A stretch of 6,431 nucleotides of DNA, taken from NCBI GenBank assembly GCA_002791075.1, contig PFWI01000281.1, forward strand, positions 1-6,431, in the 5' to 3' direction. The stretch is from a bacterium (Candidatus Ratteibacteria) CG_4_9_14_3_um_filter_41_21. GTDB lineage: Bacteria > Ratteibacteria > UBA8468. Below the pieces are notes generated by a model, which had not been told where the DNA came from, ran no database searches, and saw nothing but the letters and a program-made list of their open reading frames with translations. The translations under genes and the position numbers were made by a program. Position 1 is the first letter of the stretch. Each line of letters starts with the position of its first letter. Of the stretch, positions 5,639 through 6,431 are shown piece by piece.

Positions 5639-6394
5639 ATGGAAGGAAAATTAAAAGGAAAGGTGGCCATTATTACCGGCGCAGGTCAGGGAATGGGGGA
5701 ATCTGTAGCTAAACTCTTTGCTAAAGAAGGTGCTAAAGTTGTGGTCAATGATATCAATGAGAATAAAGCAAAGATGGTAGCCGAAGAAATCAGGTCTGAG
5801 GGCGAAGAAGCATTAGCCATCAGAGCAGATGTAACTAATCGTAGAGAAGTTTCTCGTTTAGTAGAGAAAACTGTTGAAGAATTTGGCACGGTTCATATCC
5901 TCATTAATAATGCCGGAATTCTGCGTTCAAGCAAGATAGAAGCAATTAGCGAGGAAGAATGGGATTTGGTCCTTAATATTAACCTTAAGGGAACATTCCT
6001 TTGCTCTAAAGCGGTTCTCCCGATAATGAAGAAAAACCGCTATGGCAGAATAGTTAATTTTTCCTCCTCGGCAGGAAGAAGTGTGAGCACCTTAGGAGGA
6101 ATCCATTATACCGCAGCCAAAGCCGGTATCCTTGGTCTTACCAGGCAAATGGCCAAGGAAGTAGCCGCCTTTAACATCAATGTCAATAGCGTCTGTCCTG
6201 GTCTTATTGATACCGAGATGGTCAGAGACAATTGCCCTCCGGAAAGATTAAGGCATTATGAAGAGAGTTTCCCTATTCCTCGCCTGGGAAGACCGGAAGA
6301 AGTAGCCAGGTTAGTTCTCTTTTTAGTCTCCGATAGTTCCTCTTATATTACCGGAGCTTCTCTGGATATCAATGGAGGGGATTTAATGCTTTGA
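5639..6394 (+). CDS. Classical short-chain dehydrogenase/reductase (FabG-like), NAD-type pocket
   Basis: A 251-aa classical SDR, normal length, predicted cytoplasmic NAD(P)-dependent alcohol/ketone oxidoreductase. Seen: TGAGQGMG cofactor loop (residues 13-20), NNAG (90-93), Asn115 in NINLKG, catalytic Ser143 or Ser144 in FSSSAG, and Tyr157 and Lys161 in HYTAAKAG. The cofactor and PG motifs continue as VNSVCPGLIDTEM (182-194), and the C-terminus reads ITGASLDINGG. Asp38 at the end of the second strand (VVVNDIN) normally selects NAD over NADP, which favours an oxidative, catabolic enzyme over fatty-acid FabG. Substrate is unknown; a hydroxy-amino-acid or 3-hydroxyacyl alcohol would fit the neighbours (inference). 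It is not the extended-SDR form of threonine dehydrogenase. There is no Shine-Dalgarno: ATG follows an A-rich run 8 nt from repeat copy C. The start is chosen because the Rossmann loop begins 12 residues later. Confidence 0.92.
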   Translation: MEGKLKGKVAIITGAGQGMGESVAKLFAKEGAKVVVNDINENKAKMVAEEIRSEGEEALAIRADVTNRREVSRLVEKTVEEFGTVHILINNAGILRSSKIEAISEEEWDLVLNINLKGTFLCSKAVLPIMKKNRYGRIVNFSSSAGRSVSTLGGIHYTAAKAGILGLTRQMAKEVAAFNINVNSVCPGLIDTEMVRDNCPPERLRHYEESFPIPRLGRPEEVARLVLFLVSDSSSYITGASLDINGGDLML

Positions 6395-6419
6395 CAATAA
6401 GAAGTAAATAGAATATAAT
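6391..6419 (+). promoter_or_regulatory. Perfect-consensus sigma-70-type promoter
   Basis: TTGACA (6391-6396) and TATAAT (6414-6419) are separated by 17 bp, an exact match to the housekeeping consensus in both hexamers and spacing. The -35 box contains the SDR stop codon (TGA 6392-6394). Transcription would start near 6426 and run rightward out of the window. No intrinsic terminator separates it from the SDR, so the next unit probably gets both readthrough and its own strong start. The downstream gene is not visible. Confidence 0.75.
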
Positions 6420-6431
6420 GATGTAATTATA

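Noticed and set aside
5639..6394. Assigning the SDR as FabG of fatty-acid synthesis
   Set aside because: No acyl carrier protein or other fab genes are nearby, and Asp38 favours NAD over the NADPH used by FabG. Only the general SDR family is supported.

Overview
The window is a tightly packed bacterial operon segment. Every supported gene is on the + strand, with short or overlapping junctions. Strong Shine-Dalgarno sites precede several genes (AAAGGAGGA, AAGGAG, AAGGAGGA), and the glycine decarboxylase is of the split, two-subunit type. That form is common in anaerobic, Gram-positive, thermophilic and many uncultured lineages, so the source is a bacterium, possibly an uncultured anaerobe. 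No marker gene fixes the phylum.

Layout. (1) The window opens inside gcvPB, glycine decarboxylase subunit 2; its first few dozen codons lie upstream. (2) An aspartate/glutamate racemase family gene overlaps it by ATGA. (3) A 92-aa UPF0237 ACT-domain gene follows. (4) An AT-rich insertion of about 540 bp holds a GxxExxY-family gene of PD-(D/E)XK nuclease-like type, bracketed by copies of a repeat built on CGCAGAT heptamers. (5) The UPF0210/DUF711 ('PFL family') gene comes next. (6) A PLP-dependent alpha-oxoamine synthase resembling glycine C-acetyltransferase (2-amino-3-ketobutyrate CoA ligase) follows at close spacing. (7) A second, gene-free copy of the repeat element fills the next junction. 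(8) A classical short-chain dehydrogenase/reductase with an NAD-type cofactor pocket follows. (9) A perfect consensus sigma-70-type promoter (TTGACA, 17 bp, TATAAT) overlaps the SDR stop codon and points out of the window.

How the genes may fit together. gcvPB and the KBL-like enzyme both handle glycine, and the NAD-type SDR could supply an oxidation step, so a glycine/threonine/serine catabolic block is plausible but inferred. The UPF0237 (ACT) and UPF0210 pair is a known conserved neighbourhood of unresolved function; here it sits in amino-acid metabolism, with a mobile-looking insertion splitting it.

The most interesting structure is the repeat family. There are three left arms of a 10-bp-phased heptamer repeat; two belong to palindromic elements of about 105-125 bp with matching right arms. 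All copies start at or very near the stop codon of the upstream gene. One left arm supplies the start codon of the GxxExxY gene. Two copies share 38 identical bases that reach back into the last codons of two unrelated genes. This looks like a small non-autonomous, MITE-like element associated with a GxxExxY gene.
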